A DNA stretch of 64,000 nucleotides, from the NCBI RefSeq assembly GCF_963678635.1, contig NC_087069.1, forward strand, positions 25,286,303-25,350,302, in the 5' to 3' direction. Below, piece after piece: positions 46,601 to 58,729 of the stretch. Under the pieces are notes generated by a model, which did no database searches, was not told the origin of the DNA, and was given only the letters and a program-made list of their open reading frames with translations. The DNA is from Symsagittifera roscoffensis. Its lineage: Eukaryota; Xenacoelomorpha; Acoela; Convolutidae. Each line of letters starts with the position of its first letter. Position 1 is the first letter of the stretch. The translations under genes and the position numbers were made by a program.

Positions 46601-47330
46601 CCGAATGCAGACAAAAACAACAAGACAATCAAAATAAATCACAAAAGTATAAAGAACCAAATAAATCATTTCATCAGTACATGAAAAAGGATCAAAATTT
46701 ATCCAAAAAAAACGTCCATAGTTATAATATTTCCAGAAAGCCACTTCCGAACAACTCAAGTTACTCTAGACAACAACCACTTTATAGTTCAAACTATCGA
46801 GGACGATCACCAAACCAAAGAAAGTCACGAAATTTCTCACAAAACAGATACAGTCGATCAAATAATCGCAAAAATCAGTATCGAAACAACTATTCCAGAA
46901 CAAATTCAAACCAACCTGAATTCTCGTTTGACACCAGTTTCCATTCAATTTCTAGAAAAAGAAGTTACTCAAATGATCGAGCTAGAAACTCTTCATATAA
47001 TAGAAATAGAAATTATTCCAACAATAGGAATAGAAATTTTTCAAATGATCGAAATCATAAATAACATAATAGATCACGCGATTAATCTAACAACAGATCG
47101 AATTATCAAAGATCAAAATAAAACAACTATCAAAAAAGATTACGCGACAATTCACAAAACAGAAATTCAAGTTATAACAACAGACAAAGGAATTACTCTC
47201 AATCACCACATAGAAATAATACACGTTACCAAAACTCACAAAATTTTAGAAGTAATACACCTAAACATCAAAGGCAAATTAATAAAGTACAAACAACTCA
47301 AGAAACGCAACCAGACCCCCTGGTATTGAT
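43633..47330 (+). pseudogene. gag: gag of E3
   Basis: Starts MLRDNLGNKQTIIIHK, then the basic segment ITPHRQTIGYIRTKRQTLKK (43710-). The middle is Q/N/T-rich (44764-45126). The capsid block TALIQTTLDGAVQKWFSVLL is at 45990-46050, RRPNETIN near 46135. The CCHC knuckle CNYCRQYGHSIAEC is at about 46568-46610 with the preceding Trp codon changed to TGA. The R/S/N-rich tail is 46681-47064. Several frameshifts and stops. Confidence 0.82.
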
Positions 47331-47399
47331 ACAACTGAAACCACAGAATTGAAATTAAATCACATAAATTGCGAATCCACAGACAGTGACAGCGACACA

Positions 47400-48280
47400 G
47401 ACAATGCAATTTCATGATACATGTTGAAAATGACTACGAACCTAGTTTATACGAACAACCAATACATTCCCATATTTACTAAATTTATCATCTTTTTCTC
47501 TTAAATTATTATAAAAGACCTGTAAGCAGTAACAAGACAATAGAAAAAATAGTAGAAGAGATAACAGAACCAAAACCCACAGAATGTTCAAACACAAATA
47601 ACATTTATAAAAACATACCTAAAGAAACGCAATTACCAAAAGGAAAAATTTGGACAATCCAACTCCTTCTAATACGTCCAAATTGCAAAGAACTTCGAAC
47701 ACCAGACCTTGAAATTCATTATTAATAGATTCCGGAGCGGAATCAACCGTTATTAACATTCCAACTTGGAATGAAATAAAAAAAAAATTTTACATACAAA
47801 ATTTATACCCTTCAAAACAACAAGCAGACTAGCAACAGCACAAGAATCAACCTTAACAAGTTATGGAATAATCCAACTTTTCCTTGTTCCCACTCGAACA
47901 ATGGAACAGAAAGAACTATTGAGCAAACCATTCAAACAAACCTTCCATATCACAGCTATAAAACATAACATTATTGGAATCCCATGTATTACTAATTATA
48001 AACCAACTATAAACATCTTAAACAGCAGAATCCATGTAAAAGATAAATATAATAGAATGAAAAACACAGCTATAACATTTTTCCAAAGAATAAGCAAACA
48101 ACCACCAATTTTCTCCAAATTTCTCCCCATATACAATCAAGAACGGAAACACTTGAAACCACTAGCAGGTTATGTTTATAACTTCTCAATCAAACAAGCT
48201 CACCAGTACGACAGAGAACAAAATAAACAACATCATTACATGTCTGACCTTGAATTCATAAATTTTTTGCAGTAACAATT
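47400..48280 (+). pseudogene. Protease region of E3
   Basis: Acidic linker ENDYEPSLYEQP (about 47428), then IDSGAESTVINIPTWNEI at about 47727-47780 with the catalytic Asp kept. Two stops and a small deletion sit just before it. FHITAIKHNIIGIPCITNY (47946-) is the second protease block. The RT upstream region follows (FFQRISKQPPIFSKFLPIYN). Confidence 0.8.
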
Positions 48281-49511
48281 TCATCTATCAAGTACATGAA
48301 AACATAATCAGACATAATTTTTTTTACATGTATGTAACAACTCTCCATAGAAAATAACCCTACCTCTTGGACTCTTAAACTATTGTGAAACTAAGCAACA
48401 ACTTCTCCCACAAACAAAAGACGGAGCGTATAGAGTAAATAATATTTTATAGCTATTAGATATACGTTAATCGATAACTCTTGACGAAGAATTATCGATA
48501 AATAATATAATATATAATAAAAAACGAAAAACAGAATATTTCATGAAAACACCTTACTTTAGACCAATATTTCAGATATCAAAAAAAAACAGAAAAACAA
48601 CAAAAAATCTTAACAATATTCAATTTTCAACACTCTCAGATAACACAAAAAGAATTTGAACAATTAGCCGATTTACTATTAAAATACCCAGAAATAATGC
48701 AACATCTAAACTTGATGTTGGAAAAATAAGTTCACCACTACATTTACCACTAAAACCTGATGCAGTTTTCAAACAACGAGTAATTAAAGTCCCAATTCAC
48801 TTACAAGACAAAGTTAACCGATTACTGGACATATAAGAACAACTTGAAATCAATTCTCCAGTAAAAAAAGAAGAGCAGCCAAAAGGAAACACGTTTATAA
48901 AACCCGTTATCATTTTAGCGAAAGGAGAATCTTTGAAAATAGTTCTAGATGCAAGATACCTCAATTCACTCATTGATGAATCTAATTAAAATTGGCCTAT
49001 TGAACCAATTAAAGTAATTCTCACAAAAATAAACGGTGAATAATTCACAACAGCAGACAAGAATAGTGCATTTAATCAAATGCTGTTAGACAAACAATCG
49101 CAAAAATTAACACAACTCGTTATTGGAAATCAGCAATATGAATTCAATAGATTGTTCTATGGAATCTCCATAGGACCAGCAGCATTCTCAGCATTTATGA
49201 GTAAAATATTCCCACCACTCATACTCAATAAAAAGGCAATTACATATAAAGACAATGTTTTTATGCAATCACAAACAAAAAACGGAATGTTCATTGTCTT
49301 TGAAAAATATCATCAGATATTACTACAAGGGAATATGAAAGCAGCCCCGGATAAATCACATTTTTTTCAAGCACGCGTAAAATTTTTTAGACATATTATT
49401 AAAAGAAACAGTATGACTCCATTAAAATCTCGCATAGATGCGACCCAAAAAATTCAACCACCGTCCAATAAAAACAAAAGACAAGATTTCCTTGGAATGC
49501 TAAATTTCTGA
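48281..49511 (+). pseudogene. pol: Reverse transcriptase of E3, catalytic motifs mutated
   Basis: Recognisable as RT through NTFIKPVIILAKGESLKIVL, the WPIEPIKVILTKING block and RLFYGISIGPAAFSAFMSKI. The palm motifs are changed: TADM is TADK, and YLDD (intact in E2b) is YKDN (AITYKDNVFMQ at about 49237), so the second and third catalytic Asp positions are affected. Additional stops upstream. No activity expected. Confidence 0.85.
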
Positions 49512-49529
49512 AGTAAAAACGTATATAAA

Positions 49530-49960
49530 ATGCAGTTATTCTTAAGACCATTCTACAACATCCTTAGACAACAGAATAATTTTAAATGGACAACAGAACA
49601 CCAAACACGTTTTGAAGAAATCAAAACTCTCCTCACTGAACAAATTTCAAACACAATTCCAGATCCCGATCAACCATTTTATGTTATGTGCGACGCCTCT
49701 AACTTTAACAACGGTGCAGCATTATTACAACCTCATAACGGAACAAAGAAAATGAACCTCATTTCAGCAAATTCTCGACTATTTACACAAGCTGAACTTT
49801 CTACTCTAATGAGATAATGCACAGCCATAATATATATACTCACAGAATATGAATTTTTAATACTTGGATCAAAACATCCAACAGTTTTATTTACAGATCA
49901 TTAACCAATAATTTTCTTTTTACACAAAAGTCAAACCCAAATCATGGAGTTTATAGAATT
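49530..49960 (+). pseudogene. RNase H of E3
   Basis: Reads TRFEEIKTLLTEQISNTIPD, FYVMCDASNFNNGAALLQPH, AELSTLMR then a TAA where E2b has Glu, then TAIIYILTEYEFLILGSKHP and TVLFTDH then TAA. The catalytic Asp residues in CDAS and FTDH remain, and the Glu of REC is lost to stop. The second TAA is shared with E2b. Confidence 0.82.
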
Positions 49961-50159
49961 TAATGAAATTTCCAAATTTATACATAGTTTGGACAACAGT
50001 TAAAAACCTCGCACTACCCGATACTCTTAGTAGAAATATGCAACCTGAATTAGTAACAAGGAAAACAACAGTCGAAATACCACAAAATATAAAATTTTTC
50101 CTTGCAAAAGACGAAACTTCATCAAGATTACAATGCAAATATGCAGCAAAAAAACGGAT

Positions 50160-52080
50160 ATAGATCAATCACAGATTAATAATCTACAGCTTTTTCCACT
50201 ATATTTAGATTGTCAAAAAAATCACTACGAAGTAGATCTTTTATGAAAATCTACATTTAAACCAATACCATATTCATCATGGAATAAAAAAAAAAACACA
50301 GCGAAAACCAATCAAACAAAAACCATATAAAACAGATCTAATCCCTTTAATAAAAAAAGAAAATCTAACTGATAATATAAATTTATCAGGACCACCAAAT
50401 AATGACTCAAAGAACACAATAAACCAAGTCTTCAACTTTCATGACCCTCTAGATAGAATACCTTTATCGAAAACGGAAATTGAAAACATTTTCCTCCCAA
50501 TAACAGAGAAAAAAACACAAAAATTTTTACAAAAACATCAAAACCTTGATTCAGTTATTAGACAATGAAAATTTTGGCACAAATATAAAACCAAGCCAAT
50601 TAAAGCCGTTATCATAATTCTAGGAAATAAAACCCTTCTTAGATGTTTCAGAAAATTTAATAATACCTCTATCAATGAAAATACAGATTTTTTAGAATAC
50701 CAAATCCAAAAAGAACACTGATCTCAAAGAACTCTGTCTACCGTTAAGTATGATGCTTATAGCTTTTCATACTTCCCACTCATTACACACTAAAGAACAC
50801 TCAGCATCAGACAAAACATACTCCAATTTCATTCAAAACTTTTACTTTCCAAATGCACCAATTTGGGTTAAAATCTTATACAATGATTGCATAACTAGTC
50901 AAATGAACAAACCATACCCAAATCAAAAATAAATTGCAGAACAACAAGATTTGAAAGGACAAAGTCCGTAATTCAACCACAGAATCTCATTCGATACAAA
51001 AGGTGCAATATCACCATCCTCAGAATGAAACTCGTATATAATGGTCATAGTGGACACATTAACACACTACGTAGCACTTAACCCACTACCCCATTGTTGT
51101 GCTTATTATGCATTTACAACACTTTACGAACACTGGATAGCAAAACTCGGATAACCCAAATCCTAGTAACAGACAATGGCACTGAATTTATAAACAACGA
51201 AATAATCACACTAAAACACTTATACAATTTCAAACATAAACAACGTACATCTCAAGCATCTTGGACTAATGGACTAGTCGAAGGCATGAACCGCTCATTA
51301 CAAGAACATTTCAGATGTATCATTAACGGAAATGACACACGATACACTGATTGGTCAACATATGTAAAACTATTCCCCTTATCTTATAATTCACAAATCA
51401 CAACAACTTAAGGACTGTCGCCATATGAAATGGTTTTCAATCAAAACTACAAAAACTGATACTGTTCGCAGCAAACGCTTCAAAAATACACAAGGTTATT
51501 GTCAACCGAAAAAAGATTCCTTATGTTATAATCTACTACTACATACCCACGATGAAGACCACTTTCATCACCCACAAATTTTAAAATTAGCTTCCGGTAC
51601 TCATACCAAATGGATTTTAAACAGAGATAAAAAGAACAATGAAATCTATCAAAAAGTAACCAAAAAATTGCTACAAAGACAAAATATTAATTCCCTAATA
51701 ATTTATCGATTCACACTAGCTACACATTTAAAAATTGAAAATACGTCTTAATTCCAAATTTTACAACACAAAAAGAAATTTATAAAAAATTACAACCACT
51801 CCAAAAAGGACCATTTAAAATAATTGATAAGCCCACTGATGTAACATACACACTTATAGACCTAAATAAAAAAGAAATTGTTTTATAAAAATTTAACTTA
51901 TTATCCGAAAGAGTACGCTCTTCGCGAACTAACTCAATTATACTCCTTTACAGGACTCAAAGTTTTTCACAATAACTCTGATGACAAACAAAACCAAAGC
52001 ACTGATATCAATTCCATGCAGAAACTGATAGAACAGAAACAAAAGAAATTAGCAAAACATCTCAAAATTTAGAGAACAAA
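50160..52080 (+). pseudogene. Integrase of E3
   Basis: Zinc domain at about 50790-50925: HTKEH, 29 residues, then CITS in place of the usual CxxC, so the last Cys is lost. Core: FDTKG near 50992 (first Asp), ITQILVTDNGTEF near 51160 (second Asp) and TNGLVEGMNRSLQEHF (Glu), with 35 residues between second Asp and Glu, giving DD35E. A TGA interrupts the core at a Trp position near 51027. The C-terminus has QKGPFKIID (GPY/F-type) and YYPKEYALREL. The same core is deleted from E2b. Confidence 0.87.
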
Positions 52081-52813
52081 AAGATAGCTTATACAGAATG
52101 AAAAAAAAAGAAAATTAGAAGAAAAAATTCTACCCCAAGATCAAAACGAAAAGTCTCAACATAGACAATTCTCACGACTTAGAAACCAGCTACGAAAAGA
52201 TTAAAGAAAGTTGAGTTTCAGAAACCCATTTAGTTTAATTAAACATTTTCATCACTCAACAGATCTTTTAGCCAACCGCACATTTTCTCAAAATTTATGC
52301 TGAAAAAGCACTTGAACAAACTAGTTCAAATTCAGCCAATAAGAACCTATCGGAATCATCACCTCATTTTTGACACGACTTCTTTAGCCGACAAATAAAA
52401 ACCTCCATGCATATTTCTAACTATAACTAAAAGACCTCCAGGTTAAGAAAAAGCAAACCGCTAAAAACTGACAACTGAAATAAACAAAATCTCAATATTA
52501 CAACCCTCCCCTGTCAATTAGAACAAAGATTAACAATATTGTCCCAACTTAGACCTCGAGTATTAAATTAGCTTAAAGAACAAAAATAACATGATCATTG
52601 AGCCTAAACTACGATTATCTCTCAGATACCCCCAATCATACAATAAACAAAAACAAAACGAAAAAGGTACGGAAGAGCCCTAAAAAACTTTCTTTCACCA
52701 AAAATTGCCAAAATCCAACCCACTAGTCAAAAAACCAGTAACTAATCCGACCACACTCGAATTTAGCCTGAAAAAAATAAAAAAAACATCGACAGAACGA
52801 ACCGTTTTTTCAA
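52081..52813 (+). other. E3 spacer between pol and membrane ORF
   Basis: Decayed Lys-rich pol tail to about 52200, then stop-rich sequence alignable with E2b 31891-32454. No gene seen. Confidence 0.5.
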
Positions 52814-53245
52814 ATGCTTCTTGCACAACCTGTCAGCAATTTTCAAAATATACTTTCAAACTTTTTTCAAATCATTCCAATGTTTTTCAAACTCTGTATA
52901 ATCCTGATAGCTGATACCCTTGAAATATTCATCCTCCTCCGGATAGTTTTTTTTTGCATTTTTTTAATCATTTTTTTTTCTCTAGCTCAAATCTACATAA
53001 AATTTGCAAAAATCCTTGACCAGCTCCTCAGGTACGATATTTCAATAACTATCTAAATGTTCCCACACGTATTCAGTAGAACAGAGGTTTTTCTTCTTTT
53101 TATAATATTTCTGAAATTTCTGACATCCCTCATAAGGACAATCAGCAAATATAGAAAAAAGGCTTTCATAAATTTTGCATTAGCAACGATACTTCAAATT
53201 ATCTTCATCGAAAAATATTACAACAAACATAAAAATTCTTCGTGA
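52814..53245 (+). pseudogene. Small hydrophobic membrane ORFs of E3
   Basis: Two adjacent in-frame segments split by one stop at 53054. The first (80 codons) has a strong membrane segment (EIFILLRIVFFCIFLIIFFS). The second (62 codons) has FLLFIIFLKFLTSLI and FALATILQIIFI. Conserved in E2b in position and hydrophobic pattern. Family unknown. Could be a viroporin-like or anchor protein, by inference only. Confidence 0.45.
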
Positions 53246-53283
53246 AACAAATAACTTTCGAAATTTTTCCAAATTTCCTAATC

Positions 53284-54352
53284 AGCAACCTCCACACCAG
53301 TCCCCACCAACAACATTCCAAGAACCTCCAACAACACCAACAAATAGCCAAACAAAAAACCCTAAATCATCAACACGCATCTCTTTTCAGGACAATCCAT
53401 ATACATTTGAAGAAAGACACGCACAATTATCCGAACCATTTGAACCAGTAATTCGCCAAGCACCTTCAAGCGAACCAAAATACGAACCAGTATATAATAT
53501 ACCCCACCCTCTCCAGCAAGATCTTATTGGAGCAAGACACCCAGGTCAAAATCAGAACACACTCGAAGAAAACAGACAAATTATACATCCAAGACAAAAT
53601 AGAAATTTGCAAACCCCCAGTGTTCAATTCAACATACCACAGTCACCAATAGCAAATCCCATAGATCTTTCCAGTAGTACAATTCAAAGTACTCCCTCGA
53701 CCGCATCGCGACAAAACACCTCGAGCATCCCATCAGATTATTTAGGTTCAACCCCTATATCTGACCAAATTCGAGAAAAACCTTTTAACCCCCCAACCAC
53801 TACAGAACATCTCCCATTTTGGATGACACAAGCTTTCACGCAAGGCGAACCAAATTTAATAAATGATCCAAAAGACGTTTCATCTGACACAACTTTGTCA
53901 CTACCAGAAACACTTTCACTTCCCTCAACTCCTTCCTTAAGTCAAATTCCACAAACACCATTTCCTTCAAATTTTCCTGCAAATCTCGACGCTAGATATC
54001 AAGAAAATTTAACCAATAACATACCCCTACGATTAGATTGGAACACATTCGTTCCATTATTTGGTCAACATCACGAAAATTAGAGATCACACAACTGGGC
54101 ACTAAACACATTACAATATCGACACGATAGCCACAAAGATATACAAGAACATAACGTACAAATATTTACACAGGATAATTTTACGCTGAAATTTGAAATA
54201 ACAGTAAGATTTAAAAAAAATAATTCACCATCCCTTACCCCAAGCCCCTCCGAACATAACAGCTCAATGTTTAACTCCCCCATTCATAACCACAGAAATC
54301 ATCTACAAATACGATAGGTACACAAAAAAGACAATTGGATATATAACTTTTT
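53284..54352 (+). pseudogene. ORF X1 of E3, Pro/Ser/Thr-rich, unrecognised
   Basis: Follows the acceptor-like CCTAATCAG at 53276-53284. The frame QQPPHQSPPTTFQEPPTTPT continues with little interruption for about 265 codons to the stop after GQHHEN (54083). The best part, 53607-54083, is an intact 158-codon frame: PSVQFNIPQSPIANPIDLSS, IPSDYLGSTPISDQIREKPF, LPFWMTQAFTQGEPNLINDP, LRLDWNTFVPLFGQHHEN. About one third Pro, Ser and Thr. No known domain. Confidence 0.55.
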
Positions 54353-54433
54353 AAAATCCATACTCAGGAATATCATAAACATGTGTCTTTTAAAGATACT
54401 GCTTTTCCAGACAATTCTCTTTCTTAATTTTTC

Positions 54434-56643
54434 AGAACCCGATCATCACAACCTCCCCCCCCCCCCCCCGCACAGGACCACAGGATTTACTAGCCACACA
54501 CTTTGACTATGAAGAAAACGAACAAAAAACACTACATAAATATGCAGTGCGAATCCGAACCACAAGCTTGAGAAACAACATGCATAACAGCTACATTTTA
54601 CTCAAAAGCACAAGCTACAACATTAACAGGGTAGAAATTTACAGCGACTTTTTCCGAAAAGAAAGTTCATTGTTCTCAAGTCTCAAACGGAAATAAGAAC
54701 TAGATCATAAATCCTTCTACCATAGTAATATTGGAAGATTTTTACACCTCGGCCCTGACTATTGTAAAAACGAATTTCGCCGATTAAAAACCAAATCAAA
54801 CAAAGGCACAATCAGAAAACTGCACTATCAAGCCGAACTCGAAAGATACTAAGGTCATATAAAACTAGACGATAAATTTCCATTCCACGGCGTGCCAGGA
54901 AGATTAATTTACGATCTCCATGATAAAAAAATGGAAACCACACATTCGAATACACAACCCCTCAAAATGTAAAGCAGACACAAAAAATAAAGGAGACCAA
55001 GAAATGATGTTTTTTGATTAGAAAATACAACTTGAAAAAGTAATTGACACGACATTTAAAAGATGAAACTATCACTTGTCAAGAAATCCGATTACCTTGC
55101 AAGAATGACCAAGGATACTGCGATCCCACTAGACGAACACAAGCAACAATTGTTTGGTTTCCCTAAGACACAAGTACCACATTTCAATTAGCAAAATACA
55201 CGCTAGAATGATGAAATTTCACCAAAAATATTTTGTTGAATCCATCCCTTTTGAAAACGTAAACCCCGGAAAACTCACGCATTGCAATTATAATTTTAGA
55301 AACATTCACAATATAGAAAACAAATTAACACGTTTCCAAATTTATCCAGAAACAGAATTTGCATGCAAATACAATAAACCACTATATAAGACACAATATT
55401 CAGAAATTCTTGTTGAATATGAACAAGGTTTTGACATGAATACGAAAAAAGTAAAAAAAAATCCACATGCAACACATCATACAACAAATGACGAAAACTC
55501 ATACATCCCAGTCAACCTCCTTAAAAACACAGGAAACATTGGTGGAAAAACAAAACCAGAGGACAAAGATAGTACACGCCTACAAGAACTATCACTAATG
55601 AATAACACCTATTTTGGCGCAATTCACTATGACATACACCTAGATATGAAATTAGATTACACAATGAGCAGAATTTTTCAAAAAAAGGCCTTATCAGAAT
55701 TAGAAACACTACATCAATTATGCGAATTAGAAAGAACACAAATATTACAATCACTTGCACTAGCAGTATTAAAAATACCCTACGCAGGATATTTACTATC
55801 AGGAAATAGATCAAATTTTTTAGATTACGAAGGAAACATTTTATGGTTTTATACCTGTACCAAAAAAGTATCACCACTATATGTTTTTGAAGATACAAGA
55901 TGCTATAAAAGAATCCCAATATTCTATAAAAAATAAAGTACATTTTGTTGGTACTTTTTCACGCAGGACTAATTTTTGGCATACAGCAGTTCCATGTGGA
56001 TCAGAAAACAGCCACAATGTAGTACAATTGAATCCTGACGAAGACAAATACTACCTTCTCACACCATACCCTACTCTCATGCAACCACTAAAAAAATTTT
56101 TCACCCGAAAGCATTGAAGCTATTGCCCGCAATCAAAACATCTATTTACAATCGATCAGCATATACTCTAAATCCGACATTGCTCACCACATACGTACAA
56201 AACAATTCAAAGAATTACTCACAAAATTGGACACAATACAACGACAATCCATACATCAAAGTTTACGCAAACACGCAGAAACAGCAGGCTTTTCAGACAT
56301 ACACGAACGGGATTACAGCGGATATTTTAAAGATATAAAAGATAACATTTATTTAAATGGCGAAAAATACGGACCACAAGATATATCAACAATAAATGTT
56401 TTTAGTTTTGAAAATTTGAAAAACGAACTTCCTGCCTTTCTAGGATGGCCCTACTACATCCTAGAAAGATTGACTATATTATACGCAATGTTTGACTTTC
56501 TTGGATTTCTTTTCTTTCTACCAAAAGGAATCTACAATACATGCGCAATACACACACAAGTAAACAAACAAGACAGCATAGCACGCATAATTTTTGCAGA
56601 ATTTTTTGGAAGTTTCTCTTCATCAATAAACAAATTACTTTAG
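54434..56643 (+). pseudogene. env-like glycoprotein gene of E3
   Basis: Begins just after a canonical acceptor-like TTCTTAATTTTTCAG ending at 54435. The first part is broken (HFDYEENEQKTLHKYA, with Cys of the YDC motif changed, and a 15-C run at 54455-54469). An intact 260-codon frame at 55154-55936 contains FGAIHYDIHLDMKLDYTMSR, LCELERTQILQSLALAVLKI and GNILWFYTCTKKVSPLYVFE. After a frameshift, HNVVQLNPDEDKYYLLTPYP (about 56015). The last part, 56227-56643, has LGWPYYILERLTILYAMFDF then LGFLFFLPKG as the membrane segment and a short basic tail. Family assignment as for E2b. Confidence 0.62.
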
Positions 56644-56962
56644 AGGCTCAAATAAAAGAATACAATAGCTAACTATCAACGACACCGAACACATATGACG
56701 ATTCACAAAACAATACAAATACAAGGCCTACGGCACCACAATTACAAAGCCTACATCATAACCAATTTTTATTATTAGTACCACGAAATTTCAGAAACAT
56801 AGCCCTAACAGATCTCATATCTCAAAGACCAACTTAACCACACAGCCCAATTCAACACATAATAACCCAACAATCTAATACAGGAGGCACATATGAGCAA
56901 ATCATAGAACAACCACATACCACTGATTTTGGTTCTCAGAGCAACCATGTTTATAGCCCACG

Positions 56963-58646
56963 ATGAGCCGCCAAGTTGGATCACTTCATCGCCTAATTTC
57001 CTACCCAGCCAACCTTCAAAGCAATCTCCCTGTTGTACCACTTTTTGCTTTCCCCCCACTTGAATCATCTTATGATAACACTTCATCCGGAATGACAACA
57101 GACACTAATTCAAACACCACTGTTTATAATACCATTTCCCAATTTGATAACTCAGATATTGAGACCCCTGACGAAATTGCCAACTCTGAACTCAGTCCAT
57201 CTACATTCTCCCAACCTCGTTTTCAACCTCTCCACTCCTAATTAGGCTTTGAACCTCCTACCACTCCCTCTCCTATTTCAAATGTAACACCCACATATTC
57301 CCCCTTAACCAGTGAACCTTCTGACAACAACAGCTCTGTGAATACATAAATATCTCATGAACTTGACAATTTTATCAGCAACAACTGCAGCACCCTCAAA
57401 CACTAACCATTCACCAACTCTCACAATCCATAATATCCTCAAATCCAATAACCCCAACCCCCTCTTCAAATTACACCCCTTCATCACAACCCACTTCCTC
57501 GTCAAATCCATCCTCATGTAGCACAAACCGAGACTACCGAACCTTCAAAAGGAAATTCTCCAATACTCCATTTCCCTCTCACCCAGAAACAGCCCAAACA
57601 TATGTCAATCACCCACTCCACACTAACACGACAAAATTCCTCCAAGAATGTTTACCCTTTTTCCCCCAATACACCTATTTTAATTCGGTCCCTAATGACG
57701 AACACCCTAACTATGTCAATGAGCACGTAATAAACCCAACACTATCAATTTATCACTTCACTAATCCACTGTCACTAACATTATATAACACCCCATATGA
57801 TAGCGAACAATGCAGCAATCAACTCCACGATATAACAACAGCACTTACTCCGAAACAATTTACAAAAATCGGATAAAAACAATCACTACTCAAATTCAAC
57901 GCACCTAAAGCTAATTAATATTCCATCGATCACTGCGACCATCACATCATTTGACCAAACAAGGACATCTTTCTGACCGACGATAAATTTACTCACCCAC
58001 AACTAACAGAAAAACTCTTCATTAAAACACCATACGTTTTCACCCTCAATACTTTGAATGAAAAAATACCATAACGTCATATCAGCAGGACTCTGTGATA
58101 TTCAAGCTTATGATTCATAGTTTAACAAGTTTAACCAGTTCTCACTCACGGTTCCTTTCCTCACACCCAGGAACGTGATTTTCACTGTTCACATGACATC
58201 ATGTTACGAACTAAACAGACACACACTTATACTTATTATAAATTTGTTCAACATCATTACATTCAAAATACACCAGCACGACAATTTCACCACAAATATT
58301 AATACGTTAACTCCAAATATACCTCACCATTCTTTCTTAACTTCACTTATTGTATTAAAGATACTAACCTACAAGGCATCCTCCGAAATTATGATCCCAT
58401 CACCCAGATGTACATATTCTGTCCCTTAACCAAAATCTTCAACGTAGACGAATCCCGCCCACTAAACGTCCCACATGAATTCCAACAGCCCGTTGAAATC
58501 CCGATCCTAGAAATCATCCATAACACCAGATATAATCAAAACTTTTTCTCCAAACTAAATACACAATTAGCTTGATAGCAAAATTACTAACATCATCAGA
58601 AACCATCCACGACGTTTTTCCCCATAGATTCTTCCCCGATGAATAA
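56963..58646 (+). pseudogene. ORF X2 of E3, unrecognised, downstream of env
   Basis: Starts MSRQVGSLHRLISYPANLQS and is open for 92 codons, including TVYNTISQFDNSDIETPDEI. After breaks it continues in another frame (QTLTIHQLSQS, RDYRTFKRKFSNTPF, FLQECLPFFPQYTYF, VNEHVINPTLS, KTPYVFTLNTLNEK), then NYDPITQMYIFCPLTK, and ends LIAKLLTSSETIHDVFPHRF plus PDE-stop. Many differences from E2b are conservative or silent, which supports past coding. The second half contains spaced Cys and aromatic residues but no recognised domain. Confidence 0.55.
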
Positions 58647-58689
58647 AATAATATGGATTAAATAAATTATACTAACAAATTAGAACAAA

Positions 58690-58729
58690 AACTAACCATT
58701 CTTTTTAAATGTTTTCTTTCTTTCTCTAG
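58690..58729 (+). other. Conserved 3' splice acceptor after X2 (E3)
   Basis: AACTAACCATT branch-like sequence, then a pyrimidine tract and TTTCTTTCTCTAG ending at 58729. Aligns to the acceptor at 38416 in E2b. The donor position of E2b (GTAAAA) is ATAATA here. Confidence 0.5.
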
